Source of the DNA: Novosphingobium sp.
GTDB lineage: Bacteria; Pseudomonadota; Alphaproteobacteria; Sphingomonadales; Sphingomonadaceae
Length of the DNA stretch: 64,000 bases
Direction: 5' to 3'
Assembly: GCA_017745295.1 (NCBI GenBank)
Contig: JAGHZR010000005.1
Coordinates: 151,998 to 215,997, forward strand
Below are positions 43,174-51,214 of this stretch, piece after piece. Positions within the stretch are counted from its first letter, which is position 1; each line of letters opens with the position of its first letter. The notes under the pieces are model-generated. The model ran no database searches. It saw only the letters and a list, made by a program, of their open reading frames with translations, and was not told where the DNA came from. The position numbers were made by a program, and so were the translations under genes.

Positions 43174-44324
43174 CGCAGCCACGCCGGGAGGCCTCGACAT
43201 CGCAGGAACCGGCTGCGAAAGCCGCATCGATCGTAGTGCGATTGGCCGAACTTGGCGCTAGATACGATGCCGCGCCCCTTTTTCCCGCCGAGAGCATACG
43301 TTGTCTCGCCTCGGCCGGACTGCACCGCGATTTTGCCCCCGCTGCCGGCGGCGGGACCGGGTTCATCGACACGTCCGCCCGCTACTTCGCATTGATGGAC
43401 GTCCTTCGCATCGTTGGCCGCGCGGACCTGAGCCTGGGACGTCTTTATGAAGGTCATGTCAATGCCCTCGCCCTCTTCGAATGGTACGCATCTCCTGCAC
43501 AGATGGCCCGGCTCAAGCGCGAACTCGAAAACGGAGCTTTCTACGGTGTCTGGGTAACGGAGCCGTCGCCTGGCGTGACGATCTCGATCGATGGAAAGGG
43601 CAGACACGTGCTCGACGGCGGCAAGTCATTCGCCAGCGGCGCTGGCGGGCTTGCCTGTGCGCTCGTCACAGCCCAGCCCCCAGCCGGAGAACGTCGACTG
43701 GTCATCGTGCCTGCCAACGACGAGTCGCGTGTGGACATGTCTCCATGGCGCGTTCGCGGCATGCGCGCCACCAACAGCGGCCACTACGACCTGACCGGTC
43801 TTCGTGTCGAGGAAAACGACTTGCTAGGGCTTCCCGGCGACTACGATCGCGACCCCCGTTTCACGGCCGGCGCCTGGCGGTTCATCGCCGTTCAACTGGG
43901 CGGGATCGAAGCTCTGCTGGCAGAAACCCGATCCGCGATGTCCACAGCCGCGCGCGGCGATCCGATGCAACGCGCAAGGTTCGCAGATTGCATTGCCGCT
44001 GCGCGCACGGCCTATCTCTGGGTTCGCGAGAGCGCACGGCGCGCAGCGCGCTGCGACACAAGCGGGGGCGAGGACCACGACATGGACGCTGCGGCATTCG
44101 TCCGCATGGCGCGCGGGATCGTGGAGCGCGCGGCGCTTGACGTCCTAGAACTTTCCGCGCGGATCGTCGGCACCCGCAGCGCCATGGATGGCGAGCGTAT
44201 CGACAAGATCAGCCGCGACCTTTCCCTTTACTTGCGGCAGGCAGGTCCGGACTATGCGCGTGACGAAGCGGCACGTGCCTGGCTTGATCGCGACGTCTGG
44301 GGCGACGGGGACGCGCTGTGGTGA
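43170..44324 (+). CDS. Acyl-CoA dehydrogenase-like flavoprotein
   Basis: A 384-residue protein of acyl-CoA dehydrogenase fold, starting at ATG 43170 (ATGA overlap). The N-terminal helical domain covers about residues 1-120 (ALMDVLRIVGRADLSLGRLY). The beta-domain shows 'GVWVTEPSPGVTISIDGKGR' and FASGAGGLACALVTAQ, where canonical dehydrogenases have the (A/F)-x-T-E-P-x-x-G-S flavin motif; here G-S is lacking. The C-terminal helical domain (DAAAFVRMARGIVERAALDV, SRDLSLYLRQAGPDYARDEA) is complete. Lacking the standard motif, it may be an N- or O-oxidising relative rather than a fatty-acid enzyme. Its place among sugar genes points to amine or acyl oxidation of a glycan precursor. Confidence 0.85.
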   Translation: MTQPRREASTSQEPAAKAASIVVRLAELGARYDAAPLFPAESIRCLASAGLHRDFAPAAGGGTGFIDTSARYFALMDVLRIVGRADLSLGRLYEGHVNALALFEWYASPAQMARLKRELENGAFYGVWVTEPSPGVTISIDGKGRHVLDGGKSFASGAGGLACALVTAQPPAGERRLVIVPANDESRVDMSPWRVRGMRATNSGHYDLTGLRVEENDLLGLPGDYDRDPRFTAGAWRFIAVQLGGIEALLAETRSAMSTAARGDPMQRARFADCIAAARTAYLWVRESARRAARCDTSGGEDHDMDAAAFVRMARGIVERAALDVLELSARIVGTRSAMDGERIDKISRDLSLYLRQAGPDYARDEAARAWLDRDVWGDGDALW

Positions 44325-44986
44325 ATTTCTCGCTTGCGCAGAAGCCGTGGCGGGACAAGCGATGGCTGGTCCTGGCGCCCCATCCCGACGACGAAACCCT
44401 GGGCACAGGCGCGCTCATTCGCCAGACCGCCCGAACCGGCCATTTCGCAGGGCTCGTCTATCTGACCGATGGATCAAGTTCACACCAGGTCTCCACGGGA
44501 CTTGCCGCGCAGCGCCGCCGTGAAGCCGCAACAGCCCTGTTCCGCCTTACCGGCAGCCGCGATAGGGCGCCTGTTCACCTCGACTGGAAGGACGCAGCTC
44601 CAGCCTCGCCGAAAACAATGCCTTTCATCCGAACTGCACTCAAGCTCGGCGCCCTGTGTCGGCGGCTTCGGGTCGATATCATCGCCGTAACCGCTCTGCA
44701 CGAGCCTCATTGCGACCATAATGCCGCCGCCCGGATCGCCTATGCCGCGCGCAGGGTAGCGAGGCGCCGTTTGCAGGTCGCCGAATATCAGGTCTGGGCA
44801 CAGGCGCGGTTTGGACGCGGCTATCGCTCCGTGGAAACGTTGCCGATGCCGGTGGGGCAACGGCGGCGGGCATTGCAGGCCCATCGCAGTCAACTTACGG
44901 CCGCCCGAGGGCCGGGCTTCCGTTTGCCCGCCGACCGTCAACGCATGCCAGCCACCGACATCCTGTATTTTGGGGAACCACGATGA
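44321..44986 (+). CDS. PIG-L-family deacetylase
   Basis: A 221-residue LmbE/PIG-L protein starting at GTG 44321 (GTGA overlap; GTG 44318 also possible). The zinc motif is 'LVLAPHPDDETLGTGALIRQ' (P-H-P-D-D-E), and the third ligand is in LHEPHCDHNAAARI. The family hydrolyses N-acetyl groups from GlcNAc-containing lipids or small glycosides. In this operon it is the probable generator of a free amine, which the next gene could methylate. Confidence 0.92.
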   Translation: MNFSLAQKPWRDKRWLVLAPHPDDETLGTGALIRQTARTGHFAGLVYLTDGSSSHQVSTGLAAQRRREAATALFRLTGSRDRAPVHLDWKDAAPASPKTMPFIRTALKLGALCRRLRVDIIAVTALHEPHCDHNAAARIAYAARRVARRRLQVAEYQVWAQARFGRGYRSVETLPMPVGQRRRALQAHRSQLTAARGPGFRLPADRQRMPATDILYFGEPR

Positions 44987-45570
44987 CGCGCCCGTCCGCA
45001 AGCCTACCGCCGGAATACTTTGAGGGAATGTTCCAGTCCGCCGACGATCCGTGGGATCTGGAAGCGAGCGCTTATGAGCAAGCAAAGTACGCCCACAGCA
45101 TCCGCGCTCTGGACAATCGCCGGTACGACAGCGGCTTCGAAGTCGGATGTGCGAAAGGCGTCCTCACCGCGCTGCTCGCACCGAGCTGCCGCAGCCTGCT
45201 GGCAATAGACGTCAGCGGAACCGCGCTACGGGCCGCGCGCGCGCGCTGCGAAGCAAGCGGTCATGTTTCTTTCGCCAACATGGTCTTCCCCGGCCTGGCG
45301 CCCGCAAATTCATTTGATCTCGTGGTGCTTTCAGAAGTCGCCTACTACTGGTCCGACCGGGACCTCACCGCGGCCGCTGATTGGCTGGGCGCACATTGTG
45401 TCTCCGGAGGCGATCTCTTGCTGGTGCACTGGACCGGGGAAACCGATTATCCCCAGAGCGGCGATGAAGCCGTGCTCAAGCTGAGAGCATTGCTGGGAAG
45501 TCGCATCGAGGTGATGAGGTCGGAGCGCGAAGCGCAATATCGCCTCGATCTGTGGCGGCGGCAACCATGA
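44983..45570 (+). CDS. NodS-like SAM-dependent methyltransferase
   Basis: A 195-residue class I methyltransferase with the NodS-family opening 'PPEYFEGMFQSADDPWDLEA' and SAYEQAKYAHSIRAL. The SAM site motif I is FEVGCAKGVLTALLAP, with LLAIDVSGTALRAARARC next and DLVVLSEVAYYWSD. NodS N-methylates the de-N-acetylated terminal glucosamine of Nod factors; by analogy this enzyme may N-methylate the amine exposed by the adjacent deacetylase. Substrate not proven. It overlaps both neighbours by ATGA. Confidence 0.9.
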   Translation: MTRPSASLPPEYFEGMFQSADDPWDLEASAYEQAKYAHSIRALDNRRYDSGFEVGCAKGVLTALLAPSCRSLLAIDVSGTALRAARARCEASGHVSFANMVFPGLAPANSFDLVVLSEVAYYWSDRDLTAAADWLGAHCVSGGDLLLVHWTGETDYPQSGDEAVLKLRALLGSRIEVMRSEREAQYRLDLWRRQP

Positions 45571-46484
45571 ATATCAGCGTCCTCACTCTGGTCAAAAATC
45601 GCGCGGAACATCTCGCTCAGAGCATCGAGGGCCTTCGCCGCAGCGAGGTTGCGCCGATGGAACTCATAATCGTCGACATGGCGAGCGAACCTCCCATACC
45701 GCCGATGAATACGCCGTTCCCTACGCGGATCGTGCGGCTCGAAACGTCAGGCCTGCCCCTGGCCGCCGCTCGGAACGCAGCCGCAAAAGCTGCCCAAGGA
45801 GACATCCTGCTTTTTCTGGATGTCGATTGCATTCCCATGCGCGGCCTGATCGACGCGGTCGGCAAGGCATGCGACGGCCGCGATGCCCTTATCTGTGCCC
45901 CGGCGCGTTATCTTGGGCCTGACGATGCCCGGGGATATTGGACGGAGGCCGATCTGCTGTCCCGTTCGGTCAGCCATCCGGCCCGCGATTTTCCTGCTAA
46001 GGGGCTGCGCGTCGAAAACGATCCGGGACTGTTCTGGTCGCTGGTATTCGCCATTCGTCGCGGAACCTTCCTTGAGCTCGGCGGCTTTGACGAGGCATTT
46101 ACCGGCTACGGGGGAGAGGACACCGACTTCGGTCTCCGCGCAAGGAAGGCGCAAGTGCCGTTGCTGTTCATGGGCGGCGCAGGAGTGTTCCACCAGTTCC
46201 ATGATACGTTCGATCCGCCGTTTCAGCATTTCCGCGATATCCTGCGCAATGCCGGCGTTTTTCGCGACAAATGGGGACAATGGCCAATGCCTGGCTGGCT
46301 GGCGGCTTTCGAACAAGCCGGACTTATAGCCGCGAGTGAAAACCGGATCACCGTCCTGAGCGAACCCAGCGCTGCGCAGCTAGCCGGGGCCCGCGTGTCG
46401 CACGTTCCTTATGCCGCGCCCGCCGAGCCGGATCGCCGATCCGTGCCGCTTTCTTCGTCGGGCGATGATCAGACAGCGCGCTGA
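45567..46484 (+). CDS. GT2-family glycosyltransferase, last gene of the operon
   Basis: A 305-residue GT-A protein starting at ATG 45567 (ATGA overlap). It has MNISVLTLVKNRAEHLAQSI, the D-x-D in DILLFLDVDCIPMRG, and 'LGGFDEAFTGYGGEDTDFGL', the G-x-E-D-x-D element of polypeptide-GalNAc-T/chondroitin-type GT2 enzymes. MGGAGVFHQFHDTFDP provides a metal-binding His region. There is no transmembrane segment. The C-terminal 40 residues are probably disordered. Confidence 0.9.
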   Translation: MNISVLTLVKNRAEHLAQSIEGLRRSEVAPMELIIVDMASEPPIPPMNTPFPTRIVRLETSGLPLAAARNAAAKAAQGDILLFLDVDCIPMRGLIDAVGKACDGRDALICAPARYLGPDDARGYWTEADLLSRSVSHPARDFPAKGLRVENDPGLFWSLVFAIRRGTFLELGGFDEAFTGYGGEDTDFGLRARKAQVPLLFMGGAGVFHQFHDTFDPPFQHFRDILRNAGVFRDKWGQWPMPGWLAAFEQAGLIAASENRITVLSEPSAAQLAGARVSHVPYAAPAEPDRRSVPLSSSGDDQTAR

Positions 46485-47019
46485 TTTCGAGACGTTGCGC
46501 GAAGACGTCTGACACTCCTAGCCTAAACAAAGCAAATGTCCTTACCCAGCGCACCTCATGTAACAGTTTCCTGCCTGCGTGCTTTGGGAACATCGCAGCC
46601 CTTTGCCGTTCGACGGACGGACAACAGGTGAAGGGGGCAAAAAAAGACAGGCTAATCTCATCGCAATCCTTCTGTCTGCTTGCCAGGGTTTGGCCGCGGC
46701 CCCTGCGAGCAGGCTCCCACGAATTGAAAATTCCTCACTTTCAAAGTCTGCAAAATCTCTCTGCGCAGGATCATTCTAGAACCCGGGGACTGAGGAATGC
46801 GATCTACCACCCAACCAACGCGCGCTTGGCGCCACTGGAGACAGCGACCCTGTGAGCAGGGAAGTTGAAGCGAAGGAACTCGAAGCCTTCTTCTCGCGCG
46901 CGAAAAGGAGAACTGACGTCTCGGCTACCGCCTGGTAGTGCGCAATTGCGAGAGAAAACTGGAACAATAGGCGATCAGGCGCGCATCAACCAGCTGACGG
47001 CAGGACGGCGCCAAGCCTC
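46485..47019. other. Gene-free region between convergent units
   Basis: This 535-base region lies between the converging glycosyltransferase operon and the LOV kinase. I see no gene, no strong terminator hairpin and no repeat. Confidence 0.4.
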
Positions 47020-49623
47020 TCACCGCTTCATCAATTCGGAAATGCGCTGCCCCATGGCATCCATTGAGAACGGTTTCGTAAGTACGTGCATTCCAGGTTC
47101 GAGATGGCCGTGGCTAAGAACAGCGTTCTCCGCGTACCCCGTAATAAACAGGATCTTCAGGTCCGGACGCTTTTGGCGCGCTGCGTCAGCTACCTGGCGC
47201 CCGTTCAAGCCGCCAGGCAGGCCCACATCGGTGATGAGCAGATCAACCCGGGCTTTGGACTCCAGAATCTTCAGGCCCGATGCGCCGTCGCCCGCTTCAA
47301 GAGCGGTATAACCCAATCCCTCGAGAATATCCGTCAGCAGCATTCGCACGGTTGGCTCATCGTCGATGACCAGAACCGTTTCTCCCTCCCGGGCTTGAGG
47401 TTTGAAGCTTTGCTCCAAAGCGACCATTTCCGGCGTGTCGGCCTCACCCATATAGCGAGGCAGATAGAGGCACACCATCGCCCCCTCTCCGACTTCCGAG
47501 TAAATACGCGTCTGCCCGCCAGACTGACGCGCAAACCCGTAAATCATCGATAATCCAAGTCCGGTACCCATTCCGATGGGTTTGGTCGTAAAAAAGGGAT
47601 CGAACGCCTTGGCAATCGTTTCGCCCGACATACCCGTTCCCGTGTCGGACACGCATAACGAGAGATATTGGCCGGGCTCCATATCACGCTCAGATGCGGC
47701 TCGATTGTCCAGCCAGCGATTGCCCGTCTCGATTGTAAGCTTGCCACCGTCAGGCATCGCGTCACGGGCGTTGATGCAGAGATTGAGCAACGCGTTCTCA
47801 AGTTGACTGGAATCGACCAAAACGGGCCAGAGCCCCGCGGCATGGACCGTCTCGATCTCGATTGCTGGACCGACTGTTCGCTCGATCAATTCCGCCATAC
47901 CGTCGACCAAAGCCTTCACATCCGTTGCTTTGGGGGCCAGCGTTTGTCGCCGCGAGAAGGCGAGCAGGCGGTGAGTCAGTGATGCCGCGCGCCGCGCAGC
48001 GCCTTGCGCAGCGTTTACGTAACGGTCGACCTCGTTAGTTCTACCCTGTGCCAGGCGTATCTGCAGCATCTCCAGACTGCCGGCGATGCCGGTCAGGAGA
48101 TTGTTGAAATCATGCGCCAGCCCGCCGGTGAGCTGTCCGACCGCTTCCATTTTCTGCGACTGTCGCAGCGCATCTTCCGCCGCAAGGAGATCGGCAGTGC
48201 GTTGTTGCACTTGCTCCTCGAGCGAAGCGGCAAGTGCCGCAAGCTCGATCTCTGCACGACGACGTTCACTTGCTGCGCGGGTCCGCTCAGCAACTTCGCG
48301 AATGAATGCAAGCTCGTCGTCCGGCCAGTCGCGGGCCGTTGCATGATTGAGATAGAGTAGAGCGACCAACCCTCCATGTTCGGTCAGTGGCATGTTGATC
48401 ACCGCCTGGGCGCTGATCGCCTTCAAGGCCTCTGCGCCCGATTGGGTGCGCGGATCCAGGCGCGCGTCCGGAATTATGACGTCCTCGCCGCGCTTCAGAT
48501 TTTCGATATAGGAGCCATAGTCGCGAAACTGGAGGACACCCGCGAGTGACGTGATGCCTGGCGCATTCCAGTCGCGCTCGATCGTGATCGTTTCGGCTTC
48601 CGGGTCGATGATTCCGTAACCGGCCCGGCTGACATCAAGCGTCTTCCCAATTATTCGGGCCGCAGCGAATGTAATCTCGGCAGGATCCTCGACATCCTTG
48701 AAAACGTCGCTCAACTCCACGAGCGCCATGCGCATGGCGTCGGCACGGTGCTGTTCGGTCACGTCAGACGAGACACCAGCCAGACGCAGCGGCGTGCCGT
48801 CTGTCGTAAAGAAAGGTTGTCCGTAGGATGCCAGCCAGCGGGTCTCGCCGGATGGCAGTATGATCCGGTACGTCTGTTCATATGCTGAGGCGTCATCTCG
48901 GCTTGCGCCAATCGCCGCGATATAGGCGTCGCGATCATCCGGGTGGATTGCGGCAACCCGATCCTCGAAACTGAAAGCCTGGCCGGCCGGAACACCGAAG
49001 AGCGTCTTGCAAGCTTCCGAGCATGTCAGCTCTCCGGACTGCAGATTTACGCTCCAGGTACCGAAACGGCCCGCGCGCAGCGCGAAATCCAACTCTCGTT
49101 CTTGCTCACGTTGTTGGCCCAAACGGCTTGCAATTTCGGCGATCAAAGCAGCGTTCGAACTTTCTAGGCCCTCGAGCCGCTCGCGTTCGATCGTTACATC
49201 GACTTGGCTGGCGAAAAAATAAGCCAGTTTCCCTTCGTCATCGAAGACCGGAGCCATCAACAGGCGGTTCCAGAACGGCTCGCCATTCTTGCGATGATTA
49301 CGAATATCGATTTCGAGAGAGCGCGTTTCCGCTACCGCGTCGTGTATCTTTTTAACCGCTTCCGGATCAGATTCCGGCCCTTGGAGAAATCTGCAATTCC
49401 GGCCCAAAATCTCGTCGCGCGGATAACCGGACAATCGGCAGAATGAGTCGTTCGCAAATACGACGGGGTTGTCTGGCAACCGCGGGTTGGTGATGATCAT
49501 CGGCATGCGTGTTGCGCGCACCGCCGCGACGAATGGATCGGTGCCGCTATCGAGGCCCAAGACCTCTGCTTCAATCCTTTGAGAATCCGCGCTTCCGTTC
49601 GCTGTCGTCGATTTATCTGTCAT
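47020..49623 (-). CDS. LOV-PAS-GAF hybrid sensor histidine kinase
   Basis: An 867-residue soluble hybrid kinase; ATG 49623 is preferred, as an upstream ATG adds 39 atypical residues. Residues 25-135 form a LOV domain with the flavin-adduct cysteine in 'GRNCRFLQGPESDPEAVKKI' and the F-A-N-D-S-F and N-H-R-K-N-G-E-P-F-W-N elements, so blue light should be sensed. A PAS domain (about 170-290) and a GAF domain (about 305-455) follow. The transmitter has the H-box GLAHDFNNLLTGIAGSLEML, N-box NLCINARDAMPDGGK, DTGTGMSGET and GTGLGLSMIYGF. A C-terminal receiver carries the phospho-Asp in LLITDVGLPGGLNGRQVA. Its GAF resembles that of the HWE kinase at 6.2 kb. Confidence 0.94.
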   Translation of the reverse strand: MTDKSTTANGSADSQRIEAEVLGLDSGTDPFVAAVRATRMPMIITNPRLPDNPVVFANDSFCRLSGYPRDEILGRNCRFLQGPESDPEAVKKIHDAVAETRSLEIDIRNHRKNGEPFWNRLLMAPVFDDEGKLAYFFASQVDVTIERERLEGLESSNAALIAEIASRLGQQREQERELDFALRAGRFGTWSVNLQSGELTCSEACKTLFGVPAGQAFSFEDRVAAIHPDDRDAYIAAIGASRDDASAYEQTYRIILPSGETRWLASYGQPFFTTDGTPLRLAGVSSDVTEQHRADAMRMALVELSDVFKDVEDPAEITFAAARIIGKTLDVSRAGYGIIDPEAETITIERDWNAPGITSLAGVLQFRDYGSYIENLKRGEDVIIPDARLDPRTQSGAEALKAISAQAVINMPLTEHGGLVALLYLNHATARDWPDDELAFIREVAERTRAASERRRAEIELAALAASLEEQVQQRTADLLAAEDALRQSQKMEAVGQLTGGLAHDFNNLLTGIAGSLEMLQIRLAQGRTNEVDRYVNAAQGAARRAASLTHRLLAFSRRQTLAPKATDVKALVDGMAELIERTVGPAIEIETVHAAGLWPVLVDSSQLENALLNLCINARDAMPDGGKLTIETGNRWLDNRAASERDMEPGQYLSLCVSDTGTGMSGETIAKAFDPFFTTKPIGMGTGLGLSMIYGFARQSGGQTRIYSEVGEGAMVCLYLPRYMGEADTPEMVALEQSFKPQAREGETVLVIDDEPTVRMLLTDILEGLGYTALEAGDGASGLKILESKARVDLLITDVGLPGGLNGRQVADAARQKRPDLKILFITGYAENAVLSHGHLEPGMHVLTKPFSMDAMGQRISELMKR

Positions 49624-50269
49624 CACGCTCAATAAGTCCCAGTCTCCGAAGTGCGTCTCTTTGGCGATAAACCAGATTAGCGTGGGACGGTTCCGATAGC
49701 GCCTTGAATAGACCGATGAGTGAATGGTACCGCAGCTCATCTGCGAATGGCAGGAGGCCTAAAACGGCCGCCGGATGGTTGGGGCGTGATTACTGAAATT
49801 CTAGTATCCCGGCAGCAGACGACCAAGGCCAGCCGTCCGCACGGCTCCGGCAAGTGCCTAGCTGAAGGGCGCTTCGTGATTATGGTCTAAAAGGCAGACG
49901 TTGAGCAACGCAGCAGAACCGGTCGAACCAAAGCGATGACCGACAAGATGGCCAAAGCGCTCCGCAACTAAATACGGGACAAAAAGGGCCCCTTACGGCG
50001 CTAATGCCCAGCGCCACGGACACGGGATTTTTCGCGCGCGTCGACGCGTGCGGCACGGATGATTGCCGGCATACGCTCATGGCCGGCACATCGTTCGGGG
50101 TTGGTCGAACAGCTGGACGCCGGCTGCGGGCGCATATCACCGTCAATCCTGGTCGAAGAGAAACCCGAAATGCCGGAGGCAGTGTCGACGGATTGAAAGC
50201 AATTTGGCGAGGCGCGCTAACGGGCCGCAGCCGATCGCCTGCCTTTGCGGAGCAGTTCGGCCCGCGCTG
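49624..50269. other. Gene-free region upstream of the LOV kinase
   Basis: 646 bases hold the kinase promoter region and the space after the flavoprotein gene, both on the minus strand. No recognisable gene, repeat or terminator. Confidence 0.4.
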
Positions 50270-51214
50270 TCACCGGAGAAGCGGAGCAATGGCCGCGAGA
50301 TCGTTGCGGATCGTCGTTGCCGCTACGCCGGCCTGGCCCATCGCATGGCTGATCTGATCAAGGCCCCTGGTGACGTCGCCCGCAGCGTAGAGGCCGGCGA
50401 CGCTGGCGCGCTGATGCCCGTCGACGACGAGACAACCCTCTTCTGTCACCTCCGCGCCAAGGCCCGTCGCGAGATCGGACCTTATTACAGACCCGAGGGC
50501 TGGGTAGACGGTGTCGAACCTCGGCGCGCCGTCCGGGACGGATATGCGAATATGCTTGCCATCGATGCTCAGAGGTTCGCAGGGTCCGTCCTGAAGCACG
50601 ATGCCGGCCGCCTCCAGCCTTTGTCGCTCGTCACCGCTTAGGGCATGGCCCCCATCCGGAGAAACGAGTGTGACGTCTGCCGAATACATCCGCAGGAACA
50701 GAGCTTCATTATGGCCGTGTGTCCGCGTGCCGATTACGGCGATACGCTTGTCCGTGACGTCATAGCCATCGCAGATCGGGCAATAGCGCAGCAGGCCCCG
50801 CTGTACGGCTACGTCATGAACGGCAGGGTCAATAGGCGGGCGATTGTTGACGACGCCGGTTGCCAGCAAAATCGAGCGCGCGCGCCACTGCCTGGCACCG
50901 CTTTGCGCGACGAACCCATCTTCACCCCGTGCCAAGGTCTCGATAGACCCGGAGATCACTTCGATTCCGAACTCCCCGGCTTGCGCCCGCATCCGCGCCA
51001 GCAGCTCCGGTCCCGAAATACCGCCGGGAAATCCGGCATGATTGTGGGTTCGCGCTATGAGCGACGCCCGGCTTTGCCCTGCATCAACGATGCGGATCGA
51101 CAGCCGAAATCGTGCAAGATAAATGGCTGCGGTCAGTCCGGCAGGCCCCGCTCCGATAATCAGACAGTCGAGTTGCGGCATTTCTTCCCATGTCTCCAGA
51201 GATGCGACCGTCAT
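50270..51214 (-). CDS. Thioredoxin-reductase-like flavoprotein
   Basis: A 314-residue two-dinucleotide-fold flavoprotein starting at ATG 51214, overlapping the mfd-like stop (ATGA). The FAD site is [20 protein letters not shown], the redox disulfide C-P-I-C is in '[20 protein letters not shown]', and the C-terminal FAD motif is [20 protein letters not shown]. The NADPH-binding loop reads [12 protein letters not shown] where TrxB has G-G-G/A-D-S-A and an HRR motif, so the electron donor may differ. Relatives that lack the HRR motif use ferredoxin or other donors. Function is probably thiol-disulfide reduction in the stress island. Confidence 0.87.
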   Translation of the reverse strand: MTVASLETWEEMPQLDCLIIGAGPAGLTAAIYLARFRLSIRIVDAGQSRASLIARTHNHAGFPGGISGPELLARMRAQAGEFGIEVISGSIETLARGEDGFVAQSGARQWRARSILLATGVVNNRPPIDPAVHDVAVQRGLLRYCPICDGYDVTDKRIAVIGTRTHGHNEALFLRMYSADVTLVSPDGGHALSGDERQRLEAAGIVLQDGPCEPLSIDGKHIRISVPDGAPRFDTVYPALGSVIRSDLATGLGAEVTEEGCLVVDGHQRASVAGLYAAGDVTRGLDQISHAMGQAGVAATTIRNDLAAIAPLLR

